From assembly GCA_905233405.1 (NCBI GenBank), contig CAJOEG010000024.1, positions 1,266-27,335 on the forward strand: DNA of 26,070 nt, given 5' to 3'. The DNA is from an uncultured Bacteroidales bacterium (GTDB lineage Bacteria > Bacteroidota > Bacteroidia > Bacteroidales > ML635J-15). Each line of letters begins with the position of its first letter. The stretch's first letter is position 1. Below are positions 7,925 to 17,625 of this stretch, piece after piece. Below the pieces are notes generated by a model. It was not told the origin of the DNA. It saw nothing but the letters and a program-made list of their open reading frames with translations, and searched no databases. Made by a program: the position numbers and the translations under genes.

Positions 7925-9070
7925 TTACATAGTTATGCGCAAACCAAATGTATGGACACCTCCAAATACATTAGTAAATCTATACGAATAATCTACGCCA
8001 ATTACAGGTCTTGTACTGCAAGAAGTTGTGTTAAGCCCATACTTTGTTCCTTCCTCTTTCTTCTTGAGGGGAGCCTGCAAGGTTATACCTGCAGATGGAC
8101 CAGAGAATGCTGTCATACAATTGTCTACTGAATACAAGCCCTTCTCGTATGTATAACCGCCACGGATGAACAAGTATTCCATAAACGAGTATTCAAGACC
8201 AAAATGGAACTGGTCGTTGGTAAACGAGTTGGATGTAAAGTTCAATGCGATTGCAAGGTTGTGATTTGAATATACAGTTTCTTCTTCCTCGTCAACCTTA
8301 GCAGCAAGCTTGATGTGATACGAGAAACCGATCTTAATCAATGACGGTAACTCATATTCCTGACTTCTGTTCTCAACACTCATATTTGTTCCTGTTGGAG
8401 AAACACCAACGAATGACATACCATCACCGGAATACTTCATTGTAGAACCAACATTCTTCATTGTGATACCGAAATGCAAGTTGTCACGCTTTCTGTTGCC
8501 AGCCTTGTCTTTTCCGAAACCAGTTATATACTGAATACCTGCATCGAATGCAAATCCAGTAGCACTAAGGTTATCTATACTCTCATTGATAATCTTAACA
8601 GTTATACCGCCAAAAATACTATTTGAGAATTCTCGTGCGTATGAAAGACCTATGACTGTATATCCAGGCTTGAATGTACCGAAACCGCCTTCAGGCATTG
8701 CTTCGTTGGTCTTCTCTATTTCGCCCCAACTAAAAGCTTCAACCATAGCACCCAGTACGCTGTTCTCACCAACTCTTACGGCCAATGCCGCAGCATTTAC
8801 CTGAATTCCTGTACCGACAAAGTACTGAGAATTATTGAATCCAACCTCCAATTTCTTTGTAAATGCCATACCTGCGACATTCAAGTGCATACTCTCGTAG
8901 CCAGTAACACAAGCGACATTTGCTCCGCCAAAGCCCGAACTTCTTGCCCAAGGGTTTATCAAAAGCTGTGAAGCTCCTGCCTGACCTGCCCTCTGCCAGT
9001 TTCCGGCAAACAAATCCGTACTAATTAAACTTATAACTGTAATTAGTAATATTAAATATATCCTTTTCAT
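7925..9070 (-). CDS. PorV/PorQ-family outer-membrane beta-barrel protein
   Basis: The product is 381 residues with a signal peptide (about 1-22, MKRIYLILLITVISLISTDLFA). The mature part begins with GQAGASQLLINPWARSSGFGGAN and then MHLNVAGMAF, the opening typical of the PorV/PorQ family of FadL-like barrels. Alternating hydrophobic strands and Gly/Ser turns continue to the C-terminus (YRFTNVFGGVHTFGLRITM, ending near an aromatic/hydrophobic strand). In the known type IX secretion system PorV binds the C-terminal domain of cargo and carries it from the translocon to the attachment complex. This copy is the last gene of an operon with a cargo-like protein (17 bases upstream) and a TonB receptor, so it is probably a dedicated paralogue rather than the housekeeping PorV. 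That last point is inference. Confidence 0.85.
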   Translation of the reverse strand: MKRIYLILLITVISLISTDLFAGNWQRAGQAGASQLLINPWARSSGFGGANVACVTGYESMHLNVAGMAFTKKLEVGFNNSQYFVGTGIQVNAAALAVRVGENSVLGAMVEAFSWGEIEKTNEAMPEGGFGTFKPGYTVIGLSYAREFSNSIFGGITVKIINESIDNLSATGFAFDAGIQYITGFGKDKAGNRKRDNLHFGITMKNVGSTMKYSGDGMSFVGVSPTGTNMSVENRSQEYELPSLIKIGFSYHIKLAAKVDEEEETVYSNHNLAIALNFTSNSFTNDQFHFGLEYSFMEYLFIRGGYTYEKGLYSVDNCMTAFSGPSAGITLQAPLKKKEEGTKYGLNTTSCSTRPVIGVDYSYRFTNVFGGVHTFGLRITM

Positions 9071-9087
9071 ATCTCGAGCTAATAATT

Positions 9088-12000
9088 TTAGAAGTTATTT
9101 AAATCTGTTGGACGAAGTGCGCCAAACCATTTCACTACCTTTTCTCCAATTCCAGGAGCATTTATATGAATGATGTACACACCACTTGAAATCACAATAT
9201 TTGCCGAGTTGGTAAGATCCCATTCTATGAATGTGGATTCGGTATCTTTCTTAATTCTCCTAATCATAGTACCATTAATATTGTAGATAGATATTGTACA
9301 GGTCTTAGGCAGATTCGTTATTCTTACCTTATTGTCCAACTGATTCGACTCATAGTATGAAGATCCGTAGTACGGATTCGGAACAACCCTGATAAGATCA
9401 AGTGCATTTTCTGCAGTTTCCTGATCATCGTGGATAGTTTTGATATCGGAAGTAGAGAATTTGAAAAGAGGAGCGTTATCGTTCTCAGGATTCTCGACAG
9501 CCATTTCGTTTTTACCAACAAAATATGGTTGAGCAACTCTGATCTTAATAGTAACATCAGTAGCTAAGAAATCATATCTGTCATTACGCATTGGGATTGC
9601 ACACCACATAGCACTCTTCCATGCCTGCCTCAAAGCCATTGTAGAACCATTTTCATAATTCAACAACTTCTGATAAATATACTGGCACTCATCGTATGCT
9701 GGAGCATTTTCTCCATTTACATCACCATCTGCATCTCTACTATTTAACTCATTACCCATTACATATATATAATGTTTACCTCCCAGTATCGGATTGTAGT
9801 GAGAATCTGCGTATGAAGATGTCGGATTCCAAATCATATCGGCTCCATTCTCGCCCTTCATCCAAGAATCCTCTCCAAACATCATATTCAAACGTTCACC
9901 TGTAGCAACATTAATTGCATAGCCAGGGATCCAACCCAAACCGTGAGTACCATCATTTAATGGCTTTCCTTCCTTATCGACTGATGGGCTCTTTCTTAAC
10001 GAATATTTCAAAGCACCATCTATACTGTTATAGTTCACCAAAGGTGTCACTTCCTTGTCATAACCGTACTGGTCTGTGGTCCAATCGTTATCTGCCATTT
10101 CAACAACGCAGCAACGTGTCCATTTAGACTTATCGCTTGTTATTACTATATCTACTGAGGATAACATCTGTCCAGAAATAATTGACATAGCATTCTTGCT
10201 TCTTGCGGCAGCTGGAATCAAACCATTCCTATAACAATTTACAAACTTAGCAGGACCCCACTTGCCATTACATATTTTTTCTAAATTTTGATTCGGATCA
10301 GCAGACTTTGAAGATCTATCTCCAAGAAAATCCTGCAAGTTATCATCGTATGTACCAGCAGAATGTTCAGGATATAACAAAGTACCAACCTTAATCCAGT
10401 TTGTCCACTTCAAAGATTGATTCTCCTGATATGAATCATCATCAGACAAGAATGATAACCATGGTTTAGAATCATCCGCAAATGTTATGCTGGAAGATAT
10501 GACACCATTATTATATTGATTCATATTCTCATCCCCAGCACTATATTCCTGAGATATAGAAATTGAGAATCCCCAGTTCATAAACAACTGTTCGTTTGAA
10601 TAACCAACCATAACCGCAGCATCAGAATGAACAGAATCTCCTGCCTCATTATACACTACATAATCAAATGGTGTATATTTTGCAACCAAATTCGATTTAT
10701 CTGTACCAATTATACCTATTGGATTACTCTGAGGAACATTGAATTTGACATAGTATGTATCATCTGCTATATTCAGAGGATCAATTATCTTAACATTAAT
10801 CGGACCTTTCCCATTTTCGTATGTTCTAGCAGAAGCTTTCCAAGGAGCACCTGACATTATTTCCTCTATAGTTTCAGCCTTCAATTCAAGTTCGTTGTTT
10901 CCGTTACCAAAACCTTCGAGCATTGTAATTTCTGGACCATAACCAAATTCTCCCTGAATGATTGTACCACCTACACTTGTCAAATGAGGAGTTACCGTAT
11001 AAATCTTCAGGTTGTTTCTACCTGCCAAGTACGGTGTCTTCTGACCCTTGAATGTCATTTCATCATTCTGGTCATACTTCATTGTCGGGTTATACGAATA
11101 AGCTATCGCACTATAATAGTATTCCCTATTGTTTATAAGCCTTGAGTCTCCAGTAGCGAAGAAGTCTTTCTCAAGGACAAACGTATGAGTAATACCCTTG
11201 TTCTCTCCATTAACCTCTAAAACAGGAACATTTGCCTCAAGATCATCAGACCAAGTGTAATTTACAAGTTTAGATACATCATCCTTAATATCGCACTGAA
11301 ATACCTGACGAGCCCGGTTACCATCGTACCTTTCTGTCATTGATACAGAAGCATCCTTGAACTGGAATACCTGATAACCTTGGAAATAATAGTACTGACT
11401 GCAAGGATTTACATCAGGGTCACCACAAAACAACGAAGGATCCTTTTCTGCATAACCTTCAAGATAGTTGTTAGAACTTGTCTTATTGTAAATATGGAAG
11501 ATAAACTTTCTATCAAGTTCTACAATATTTAGTTCCGGAGCGTCAGGACCATCAAGAACGCGGAAGCAGTTCTCGAAAAGAATCTGAGCCTTATCGTCGG
11601 CAACCTTTACAGCTTCAACCGAAGCATAAGGTCCACCGGCGGTTGCTCTTGCCCATACAGAACCAATTGTAATATCATTAACCTGACCTGGTGTCAAAGT
11701 AAAAGGACCTGCTGCCTGAATAAAACGTCTGTCATCCGGGTCATTTGATTCGGTTTCCTCTGTCCAGTTTTCCCTAACAATACCATCCTGTCCCCATCCA
11801 CATACATCTGATGTTCCAGGGAACATGAAATTTGTAGGCTGTGAAGGGTCAGCACCAAGTTGAGAAGAATAACCATCACCACCATACAGAAGAGGAGTAT
11901 TGTCTTTCCAGAAACCTGTCATATAATTATAGTATTCAACGGCTGTCTGTGGGTCGGTTTTATTCTCATTACCTCCAGTAGTATTATTGAAGTAAATGAA

Positions 12001-13242
12001 ACGTCTCATACCCCAACGTTCATTGTCTACAGTACCATCACCGAAATTCAAACCGTTAATGTTACCATTCTTGAAGTCACCCTCGTTACAATCCAAGACT
12101 TTCATTCCAGAAACTTCCTTGTAGCTAGTAGAGTTATCCATTCCATCTGGATCCTGATAAGGACCTTCGAAGAAGTCGATACCGATTGCAGGAGGTTGTG
12201 AACCATAACCTTTTATACCATCTTTATCTTCATCATTGTCATCTCCGTTATAGAAGAATCCAAGACCACGCTGTACATCGCATCCGACATAGTCATCGCG
12301 AGCATAACCTAAGTCACCGTCAACGAATACACCGAAATAAGTATTATACAATGTATATGTTGATCGGTTGATAATTCTATAATTGTAGAAAGTCATATCA
12401 TTAAGGGCGTCATTGGTCTGGAATGCAAATGCCTGAGCACGGAATTCGAAACCGATTGCAGCACCTCCAGTTTCAGTGTGGATATTACCCTTGTCATTGT
12501 AAACCCACCACATAGTGTAGTCGCCGAAAAGACGAGCTGCCTGACCACGCGGTCTTAAACAATCCGGGTCCTCGGTAATTCCTTCGTTAGCGAATTCAAA
12601 ATATGGGAAATCACCTTTAGTGCAATCATAATAACCGTCACCGTCCATATCATAGAAAGGAGCTAGATTATAATCGTATCCTCCAACAGGACCGTGTGCA
12701 GGCCACTCACGAATGACATCAGGAATCGTATAATCCGGATCAGGAGTACATTCTGGATCAGTATTGCAAAGATACCAATCTCTAAATTTCTTAACGTCAT
12801 CCTTTGATATACGGAAATGCCTATCGTACTGACGGCAAATGTCGGCAGATACGGAAGCAATTTCTGCACCTGATATAATCAGAGGACCAGGCCAGTAGTC
12901 GATACCAACCTGACGGTAACGCTGAGCAGCGAGTTTCAACTGACCGTTAGCATCCTTACCACCTACCCAGATTGCCGAACAATACAATGCGTGAATACCA
13001 CCGCCCTTCGGCACTTCATATTTAGCCTTGCCCTGCAAGTCCCACCACATATCACCACCGGTGTGAACTCTTGCTACTACATTGTTCAAATCCAAGTCGG
13101 TGGATGTTCTTGCAGATTCGCAACCACCAGTTGCCTTGGCAACTGGGGTAACATTTACTGTTCCCGCCCACTTGTCTGCAAAGGCATAACTTGAACAAAG
13201 ACCAAGTATTACTACAAATACTATTTTATTTAAACTTTTCAT
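9088..13242 (-). CDS. Large secreted protein with type IX-like C-terminal sorting domain
   Basis: The product is 1384 residues. Residues 1-22 form a signal peptide ending AFA before DKWAGTV. The N-terminal region has the pattern IHALYCSAIWVGGKDANGQL and AAQRYRQVGIDYWPGPL, which I associate with large Bacteroidota proteins annotated as T9SS sorting-domain proteins. An acidic calcium-site-like loop, YDMDGDGYYDCTKGD, lies near residue 205, and many Asp/Asn-rich turns follow. The last 100 residues form an Ig-like domain starting RVVPNPYYGSS, with NKVRITNLP, IYNINGTMIRRIKKD, WDLTN and SGVYIIHINAP, the layout of T9SS type A domains. It differs by ending in a conserved-looking tail, VVKWFGALRPTDLNNF. 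No enzymatic domain is recognised. It is predicted to be exported to the surface and to depend on the PorV-like protein encoded next to it. Confidence 0.75.
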   Translation of the reverse strand: MKSLNKIVFVVILGLCSSYAFADKWAGTVNVTPVAKATGGCESARTSTDLDLNNVVARVHTGGDMWWDLQGKAKYEVPKGGGIHALYCSAIWVGGKDANGQLKLAAQRYRQVGIDYWPGPLIISGAEIASVSADICRQYDRHFRISKDDVKKFRDWYLCNTDPECTPDPDYTIPDVIREWPAHGPVGGYDYNLAPFYDMDGDGYYDCTKGDFPYFEFANEGITEDPDCLRPRGQAARLFGDYTMWWVYNDKGNIHTETGGAAIGFEFRAQAFAFQTNDALNDMTFYNYRIINRSTYTLYNTYFGVFVDGDLGYARDDYVGCDVQRGLGFFYNGDDNDEDKDGIKGYGSQPPAIGIDFFEGPYQDPDGMDNSTSYKEVSGMKVLDCNEGDFKNGNINGLNFGDGTVDNERWGMRRFIYFNNTTGGNENKTDPQTAVEYYNYMTGFWKDNTPLLYGGDGYSSQLGADPSQPTNFMFPGTSDVCGWGQDGIVRENWTEETESNDPDDRRFIQAAGPFTLTPGQVNDITIGSVWARATAGGPYASVEAVKVADDKAQILFENCFRVLDGPDAPELNIVELDRKFIFHIYNKTSSNNYLEGYAEKDPSLFCGDPDVNPCSQYYYFQGYQVFQFKDASVSMTERYDGNRARQVFQCDIKDDVSKLVNYTWSDDLEANVPVLEVNGENKGITHTFVLEKDFFATGDSRLINNREYYYSAIAYSYNPTMKYDQNDEMTFKGQKTPYLAGRNNLKIYTVTPHLTSVGGTIIQGEFGYGPEITMLEGFGNGNNELELKAETIEEIMSGAPWKASARTYENGKGPINVKIIDPLNIADDTYYVKFNVPQSNPIGIIGTDKSNLVAKYTPFDYVVYNEAGDSVHSDAAVMVGYSNEQLFMNWGFSISISQEYSAGDENMNQYNNGVISSSITFADDSKPWLSFLSDDDSYQENQSLKWTNWIKVGTLLYPEHSAGTYDDNLQDFLGDRSSKSADPNQNLEKICNGKWGPAKFVNCYRNGLIPAAARSKNAMSIISGQMLSSVDIVITSDKSKWTRCCVVEMADNDWTTDQYGYDKEVTPLVNYNSIDGALKYSLRKSPSVDKEGKPLNDGTHGLGWIPGYAINVATGERLNMMFGEDSWMKGENGADMIWNPTSSYADSHYNPILGGKHYIYVMGNELNSRDADGDVNGENAPAYDECQYIYQKLLNYENGSTMALRQAWKSAMWCAIPMRNDRYDFLATDVTIKIRVAQPYFVGKNEMAVENPENDNAPLFKFSTSDIKTIHDDQETAENALDLIRVVPNPYYGSSYYESNQLDNKVRITNLPKTCTISIYNINGTMIRRIKKDTESTFIEWDLTNSANIVISSGVYIIHINAPGIGEKVVKWFGALRPTDLNNF

Positions 13243-13275
13243 ATCGTGATATTTGTATTTTGACTTTAATAAAAA

Positions 13276-16200
13276 TTAGAATGAGAAACTAACACCTAAT
13301 CTTACAGTTGTAGGCAACATATAATATCCTGGTGAATTGATGTACATTGCGTAGAAGTTCCTGAATGCAGCTTCATCTGTCTGCGAAGCTATCAATGTCT
13401 GGTAGTCTGCATAGTTCAAGTAACCATCGTCTCCTGCATTACCTGTATATGAATATACATACATCGGGGTCTTTGAATTCAGAAGGTTGCTTACATCGAG
13501 AGAAATCCTAAGGTTTCCATATCTTTCCTTAGAACCTTCGTCCTTTGCCTTTGCAAGTCTGATTCTAATGTCCCTTGAAACACTCATATCAACTTTTGTT
13601 CTCCAAGGCTTTGTTGCACCATTCAACGAACCGATAATAACACCACCTGAAGGTTCAGTTCTTCTAGTATATGGAGTACCGGAACCTGTAACAATAGTGA
13701 AGTTGACACCAGTATTTGCAAGAATATGCTTACCTCTAATCTTAGGTCCGTTATATGGAGTTCCATCGGCCTTGCCACCGAAACGGTAGTCAAGTACAAT
13801 CTGGAAATTATGACGCTGGTCAACATCCAATGGAAGTATGGTTCTCAAGTTAGGATTATCGGACTTAACGATTGAAGCGCCAGAATCGTAGCTTGAACCA
13901 GTACCCTTAGCCCACTGCAATGTATAGTTGGCTCTCAATGTGATGTTACCGGTTCTTCTCAAGTCGTATGCAAGGGTGAAGCCTCGTACAGTACCGAAGT
14001 CAATATTACCTAAAGTATAGTATGTTACAGGATATGCTCCATAAACGGAGATTGTCTGCAACTTATCACGCATTTCACGGTAGAATGCCGAAATCTTCAA
14101 CGAAGAAGTATTTCCAAGTTTCTGCTGGAAACCTAATTCGTAGTCGATTGTCTTTTCTGTCTTAAGGTCCGGGTTGTTAAGAGTTGAAGTTCCGAGTTGC
14201 CTTATATACATATATTCTGTCGGGCTCAACTGACCGCCAGCCTGTGGACGCTGCGACAAGATGTCGTAGTGAGCAAAGAACAAAGCGTCTTCGGAAATCG
14301 GGAACGAAAATGCAATACGAGGCATTACAACAACCTGCGGCTGATAGTCCTTAAATGCCGAAGCATTAAGGTCTTCGTTCGGGTCAACCAAATATGGAGT
14401 AATACCATTTGCTCCCTGAATCGCATTCGGGTTATCAATTTCAATACCACTTGCATTGTACCAAGTGCTTCCAATACGGTAACCAGTAATTTCTGTCGGA
14501 TTATTCATATCGTTGACATAGACAACAGCGTCATCGGTAATATTGCCAGGATGATTTGTTGAACCGATAAGGTCGACCTGTTTATCACCGACTGTATATG
14601 CATTGTGCAATGTATACGGATCCTTAAGTACGCTCTGGTTAGCATCGTAACGGTCGATACGTAGACCAACGTTGAAGATAAGATCCTTGAAAGCGAACTT
14701 GTCCTGAATGTAACCAGCCATATAAGTAGGCTCAAAGGGAGCGATAGGCCTATCAAGGAATCCGTCACCATCGGCATCCTTTGTGAAGAAATCTTCAAAA
14801 GTAGGCTTGTAGTTCAACTTGTTGCCTGCATAATCGTAACCATAGTAAGATACATAGCTTGAACCCTGGTTGAACAATTCGTCAGCACTGAACCAGTTGA
14901 TGTCAAATGTACTTGGATCGTATGAGTCGATGTTAATCCAGTCAGTTCCATCAACAGCAAGTCCTAAAGATTCACGCAAATGCTTGTCGAATCTCTTCTG
15001 AGTAGAAGCATTGTAGATTCTTGGGTAGTCGATAGTATCCAAGAACATACCATTGTCGTCCCTGTAAACTATAGGCTGAGTCTTGTCGATTTCCTCTATG
15101 TGGCTGTTGGTAAGGCTTCTTGCCAATCCCCATAAGCCAAAAGCAGAAATGCCGAAATATGAGTCGCTTCTTTGTTCAAATTCGAAACCTAAACTGATTT
15201 CATGTCCGCCAAGGTCGGCAGCAGCATTTGCAGAAACTCTCAACTGTGTTGCATTAGTCTTTGAGTAAGAACCAGACGGTACACCAGGAACCTGCCACAT
15301 ACCATATATTGACGAAGGGCCATTGCCATTAAGCAAACCGCCATACATCTGAATATACTGGGTGTACATTACAGGGAAACTGCTTCCCATATAATCATAG
15401 AACTGATTGGTGTAGTTTGCAAGACCTGGGTTAAGGCTTCCTGCCGAAAAACTATCAACCTGATAGAAGAATGTTTCCATACAGTTTCCGACCAATCCAG
15501 TAACAGTATCTTCAGCCCACGAATAATACTTATTAGGAGAAATGTCAAACTTTCCTACATAGCCATAGTCGAAGAAATTGTCCCAATGGTTAACGTCGCC
15601 AGACTGTGAACGAACCATAGTATAGTCGACCTGAATAGTGTAGTATGGGTTTCTCAAGAAAGCTTTCTTTTCGGACTCTTCATCCTCATTACTTCTGAAC
15701 TTCTGTGTCAAACGACCATACATACGGTAGCTACCATATTTCTGGCGACCATTGTTCTCAGAGTTGAACAATGAGTTTGACCTTGAATAAGTTCTTGCAT
15801 TAGCAAGGTAAATGTTAGTACCAAAAGTTATGTCCAAGTCCCTGATAGGAGCAATATCAATCTTTGCTGCAATATTAAGGTTCATATTTGTTGCATTGCT
15901 TCTTCTCTTCTTGTTGTAGAAAGAGTCTTCTTTTAAATATAAGGTATTCTGATAAACTACAGCACCATTTTCCGACTCAACAAGACGAAGAGGATTGTTG
16001 AACATTTCTTCGGCAACATCGTCGTAAGCTCTCCACTCACCTACTGCTGACGGACTACCATCGAGGACGTACATTCCTTCTGCCGATACCATGAAACCCA
16101 TAATGGTTCTCTTGCGGTTAGTTTCTGCATCAGTCTTTGTCCAGATAGGTCCCGACAATGTTAAACCAGCAAGGTTGTATCCGTAACCTTCTACCGAGCA

Positions 16201-16908
16201 AAGGATTTCGGCACCGCCCCAGAATTCTGAAGCAGGACCCTTTGTGGTCAAGCTGATGATACCACCTGTAGCATCACCGTACTGAGCAGGAACACCACCG
16301 GTGATTACGGATACCTGTTCGATTGCCGACTTAGGAACGCTGCTGGAACCACGAACCTTGACACCGTCAACATAGTAAACAACGTCTTCGGAACGCGAAC
16401 CTCTAATACTACCTACAGAACCATCCTCCGAGTAAACACCGCCGACTGTTGCTGCAACAGCATCTGCCGAACGAGCGTTCATTCTTGAGATATCCTCCGA
16501 TGTCATTGTACCACCCGACTGAGTCTGGTCCTTCTGGATTAGAGGAACCTTGTACTCGATAACTTCAACCTCTGCAAGCATTTCTGCTTCTGGCTTCAAC
16601 TTGAAGTTCTGGAAAGTAATCTGACCAGCGGTAATCTGTACGTTTGAATATTTTACCGTACCATAACCTATATATGATGCAGAGACATCATACTTGCCGG
16701 CTTTAATCGGCTTAATGCTAAACCTACCGTCAAAATCCGTCATACCGCCAGTAACTACATTTCCATTTTCCTCGATGGAAACGTTGGCGAAAGGAACAGG
16801 TTCGTTGGTTGACGCATCAATGACAGTACCATTCAAAGTACCTGATTGTGCGAACAATCCCACACTCGCTAAGAGTGTAATAATCAACAATTGTATTCTT
16901 CGTAACAT
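13276..16908 (-). CDS. TonB-dependent receptor with carboxypeptidase-like regulatory domain
   Basis: The product is 1210 residues. It has a signal peptide (about 1-20, ending LFAQS) and a CarboxypepD_reg-like domain (about 23-110, GTVIDASTNEPVPFANVSI and YDVSASYIGYGTVKY). A plug domain follows (about 130-235: MTSEDISRMNARSADAVAA, GSIRGSRSEDVVYYVDGVKV, ITGGVPAQYGDATGGIISLT). The remainder is a long 22-strand-type barrel ending in a terminal Phe (TTVRLGVSFSF). Such receptors move substrates across the outer membrane using the TonB-ExbBD motor. There is no SusD-like lipoprotein gene beside it, so it is not a standard SusCD pair. The partners are instead the 1384-residue secreted protein (33 bases downstream) and the PorV-like barrel. 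A promoter at 16961-16992 heads the operon. The substrate cannot be told from sequence. Confidence 0.92.
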   Translation of the reverse strand: MLRRIQLLIITLLASVGLFAQSGTLNGTVIDASTNEPVPFANVSIEENGNVVTGGMTDFDGRFSIKPIKAGKYDVSASYIGYGTVKYSNVQITAGQITFQNFKLKPEAEMLAEVEVIEYKVPLIQKDQTQSGGTMTSEDISRMNARSADAVAATVGGVYSEDGSVGSIRGSRSEDVVYYVDGVKVRGSSSVPKSAIEQVSVITGGVPAQYGDATGGIISLTTKGPASEFWGGAEILCSVEGYGYNLAGLTLSGPIWTKTDAETNRKRTIMGFMVSAEGMYVLDGSPSAVGEWRAYDDVAEEMFNNPLRLVESENGAVVYQNTLYLKEDSFYNKKRRSNATNMNLNIAAKIDIAPIRDLDITFGTNIYLANARTYSRSNSLFNSENNGRQKYGSYRMYGRLTQKFRSNEDEESEKKAFLRNPYYTIQVDYTMVRSQSGDVNHWDNFFDYGYVGKFDISPNKYYSWAEDTVTGLVGNCMETFFYQVDSFSAGSLNPGLANYTNQFYDYMGSSFPVMYTQYIQMYGGLLNGNGPSSIYGMWQVPGVPSGSYSKTNATQLRVSANAAADLGGHEISLGFEFEQRSDSYFGISAFGLWGLARSLTNSHIEEIDKTQPIVYRDDNGMFLDTIDYPRIYNASTQKRFDKHLRESLGLAVDGTDWINIDSYDPSTFDINWFSADELFNQGSSYVSYYGYDYAGNKLNYKPTFEDFFTKDADGDGFLDRPIAPFEPTYMAGYIQDKFAFKDLIFNVGLRIDRYDANQSVLKDPYTLHNAYTVGDKQVDLIGSTNHPGNITDDAVVYVNDMNNPTEITGYRIGSTWYNASGIEIDNPNAIQGANGITPYLVDPNEDLNASAFKDYQPQVVVMPRIAFSFPISEDALFFAHYDILSQRPQAGGQLSPTEYMYIRQLGTSTLNNPDLKTEKTIDYELGFQQKLGNTSSLKISAFYREMRDKLQTISVYGAYPVTYYTLGNIDFGTVRGFTLAYDLRRTGNITLRANYTLQWAKGTGSSYDSGASIVKSDNPNLRTILPLDVDQRHNFQIVLDYRFGGKADGTPYNGPKIRGKHILANTGVNFTIVTGSGTPYTRRTEPSGGVIIGSLNGATKPWRTKVDMSVSRDIRIRLAKAKDEGSKERYGNLRISLDVSNLLNSKTPMYVYSYTGNAGDDGYLNYADYQTLIASQTDEAAFRNFYAMYINSPGYYMLPTTVRLGVSFSF

Positions 16909-16941
16909 AATAAAATTTTACTTACTTACTACTTATATCTT

Positions 16942-16992
16942 CCCCAATAAAATGGGGCTTCAAAATTACTACAGATTTTCTTTTCTTAACAA
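16942..16992 (-). promoter_or_regulatory. Operon promoter and leader hairpin upstream of the TonB receptor
   Basis: On the minus strand TTG (16990-16992), 21 bases, then TAATTTTG (16961-16968) match the Bacteroidota promoter. Just downstream, in the leader, CCCCA and TGGGG (16942-16946 with 16953-16957) form a short GC hairpin with a 6-base loop. No Shine-Dalgarno sequence precedes the ATG at 16908; the region is A/T-rich with GTAA repeats. Confidence 0.65.
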
Positions 16993-17058
16993 CTTTTTTG
17001 CATTTTTTTTCTGTAAATTTAACAAATAAAATACAATAAATTAAGAATCAATATGTTA

Positions 17059-17586
17059 TCAGCGCTTATTATTTTTGTTTGCAATACGTTTTGATTTTTT
17101 CATCCGCTTGTAAACTTTTTTCCTACTACTGATGTCCTTACCTGCCCCGCTTACCTTCTTATGATAAGTTTTAAGCATCTTTTTGCGTTCTTTCTCAGCC
17201 AGTTTGTCTTTCTTTGCATCCTCGCGAGCCTTCTGTTTTTCAAGTTTCATAACGAGACGTTCCTCAGGAGTTGGCTTATCGTCCTTTTTCTTGACCCTCC
17301 GCGACTTTATGTCACGCTCCATACTATATTTCTGTAGCTTACGTTGCTGTTTCTGTGCATTGTGAGACCTCCTCTCCTGCTCCTTCTGGTTTTGCCGTTG
17401 AAGTTCATCTTTCTTTCTCTCATTGGCCTTACGGTTCTGCGCAATACGTCTTTCTTCTTGTCTATCAATAGATTCTGCATGGTTATCCTTTCCTCCGACA
17501 TAATTAACCTGAGCGGTTGAATAAACGGGGATAAAAATTATTGCCATCAAAAATAGGGGGAAAACAAATTTGATTAATTTTGCCAT
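17059..17586 (-). CDS. Highly basic secreted protein of unknown function
   Basis: The product is 175 residues. An N-terminal signal peptide (about 1-26: AKLIKFVFPLFLMAIIFIPV, then YSTAQ) is followed by a mature chain made almost entirely of Lys, Arg, Glu, Gln and Asp (for example ERRIAQNRKANERKKDELQ and KYHKK-type C-terminal clusters). The middle (about 40-140) is likely a long charged helix or coiled coil and the last 30 residues are strongly basic. I do not recognise a family. The gene is not in the TonB operon (that has its own promoter) and is divergent from the Rieske-like gene with an 18-base gap. A cell-envelope role is the most that can be said. Confidence 0.7.
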   Translation of the reverse strand: MAKLIKFVFPLFLMAIIFIPVYSTAQVNYVGGKDNHAESIDRQEERRIAQNRKANERKKDELQRQNQKEQERRSHNAQKQQRKLQKYSMERDIKSRRVKKKDDKPTPEERLVMKLEKQKAREDAKKDKLAEKERKKMLKTYHKKVSGAGKDISSRKKVYKRMKKSKRIANKNNKR

Positions 17587-17625
17587 CGTTTATAATATAA
17601 TTTTATGAAAACGCTGACAAAGGTA
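17575..17625. promoter_or_regulatory. Interleaved divergent -7 elements
   Basis: A plus-strand TAATTTTG at 17575-17582 lies inside the start of the basic-protein gene and would serve the Rieske-like gene. A minus-strand TACCTTTG at 17618-17625 lies inside the Rieske-like gene and would serve the basic-protein gene. Each matches TAnnTTTG, but neither has a convincing TTG at the usual distance. The two genes are separated by only 18 bases, so each promoter must overlap the other gene. Confidence 0.4.
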
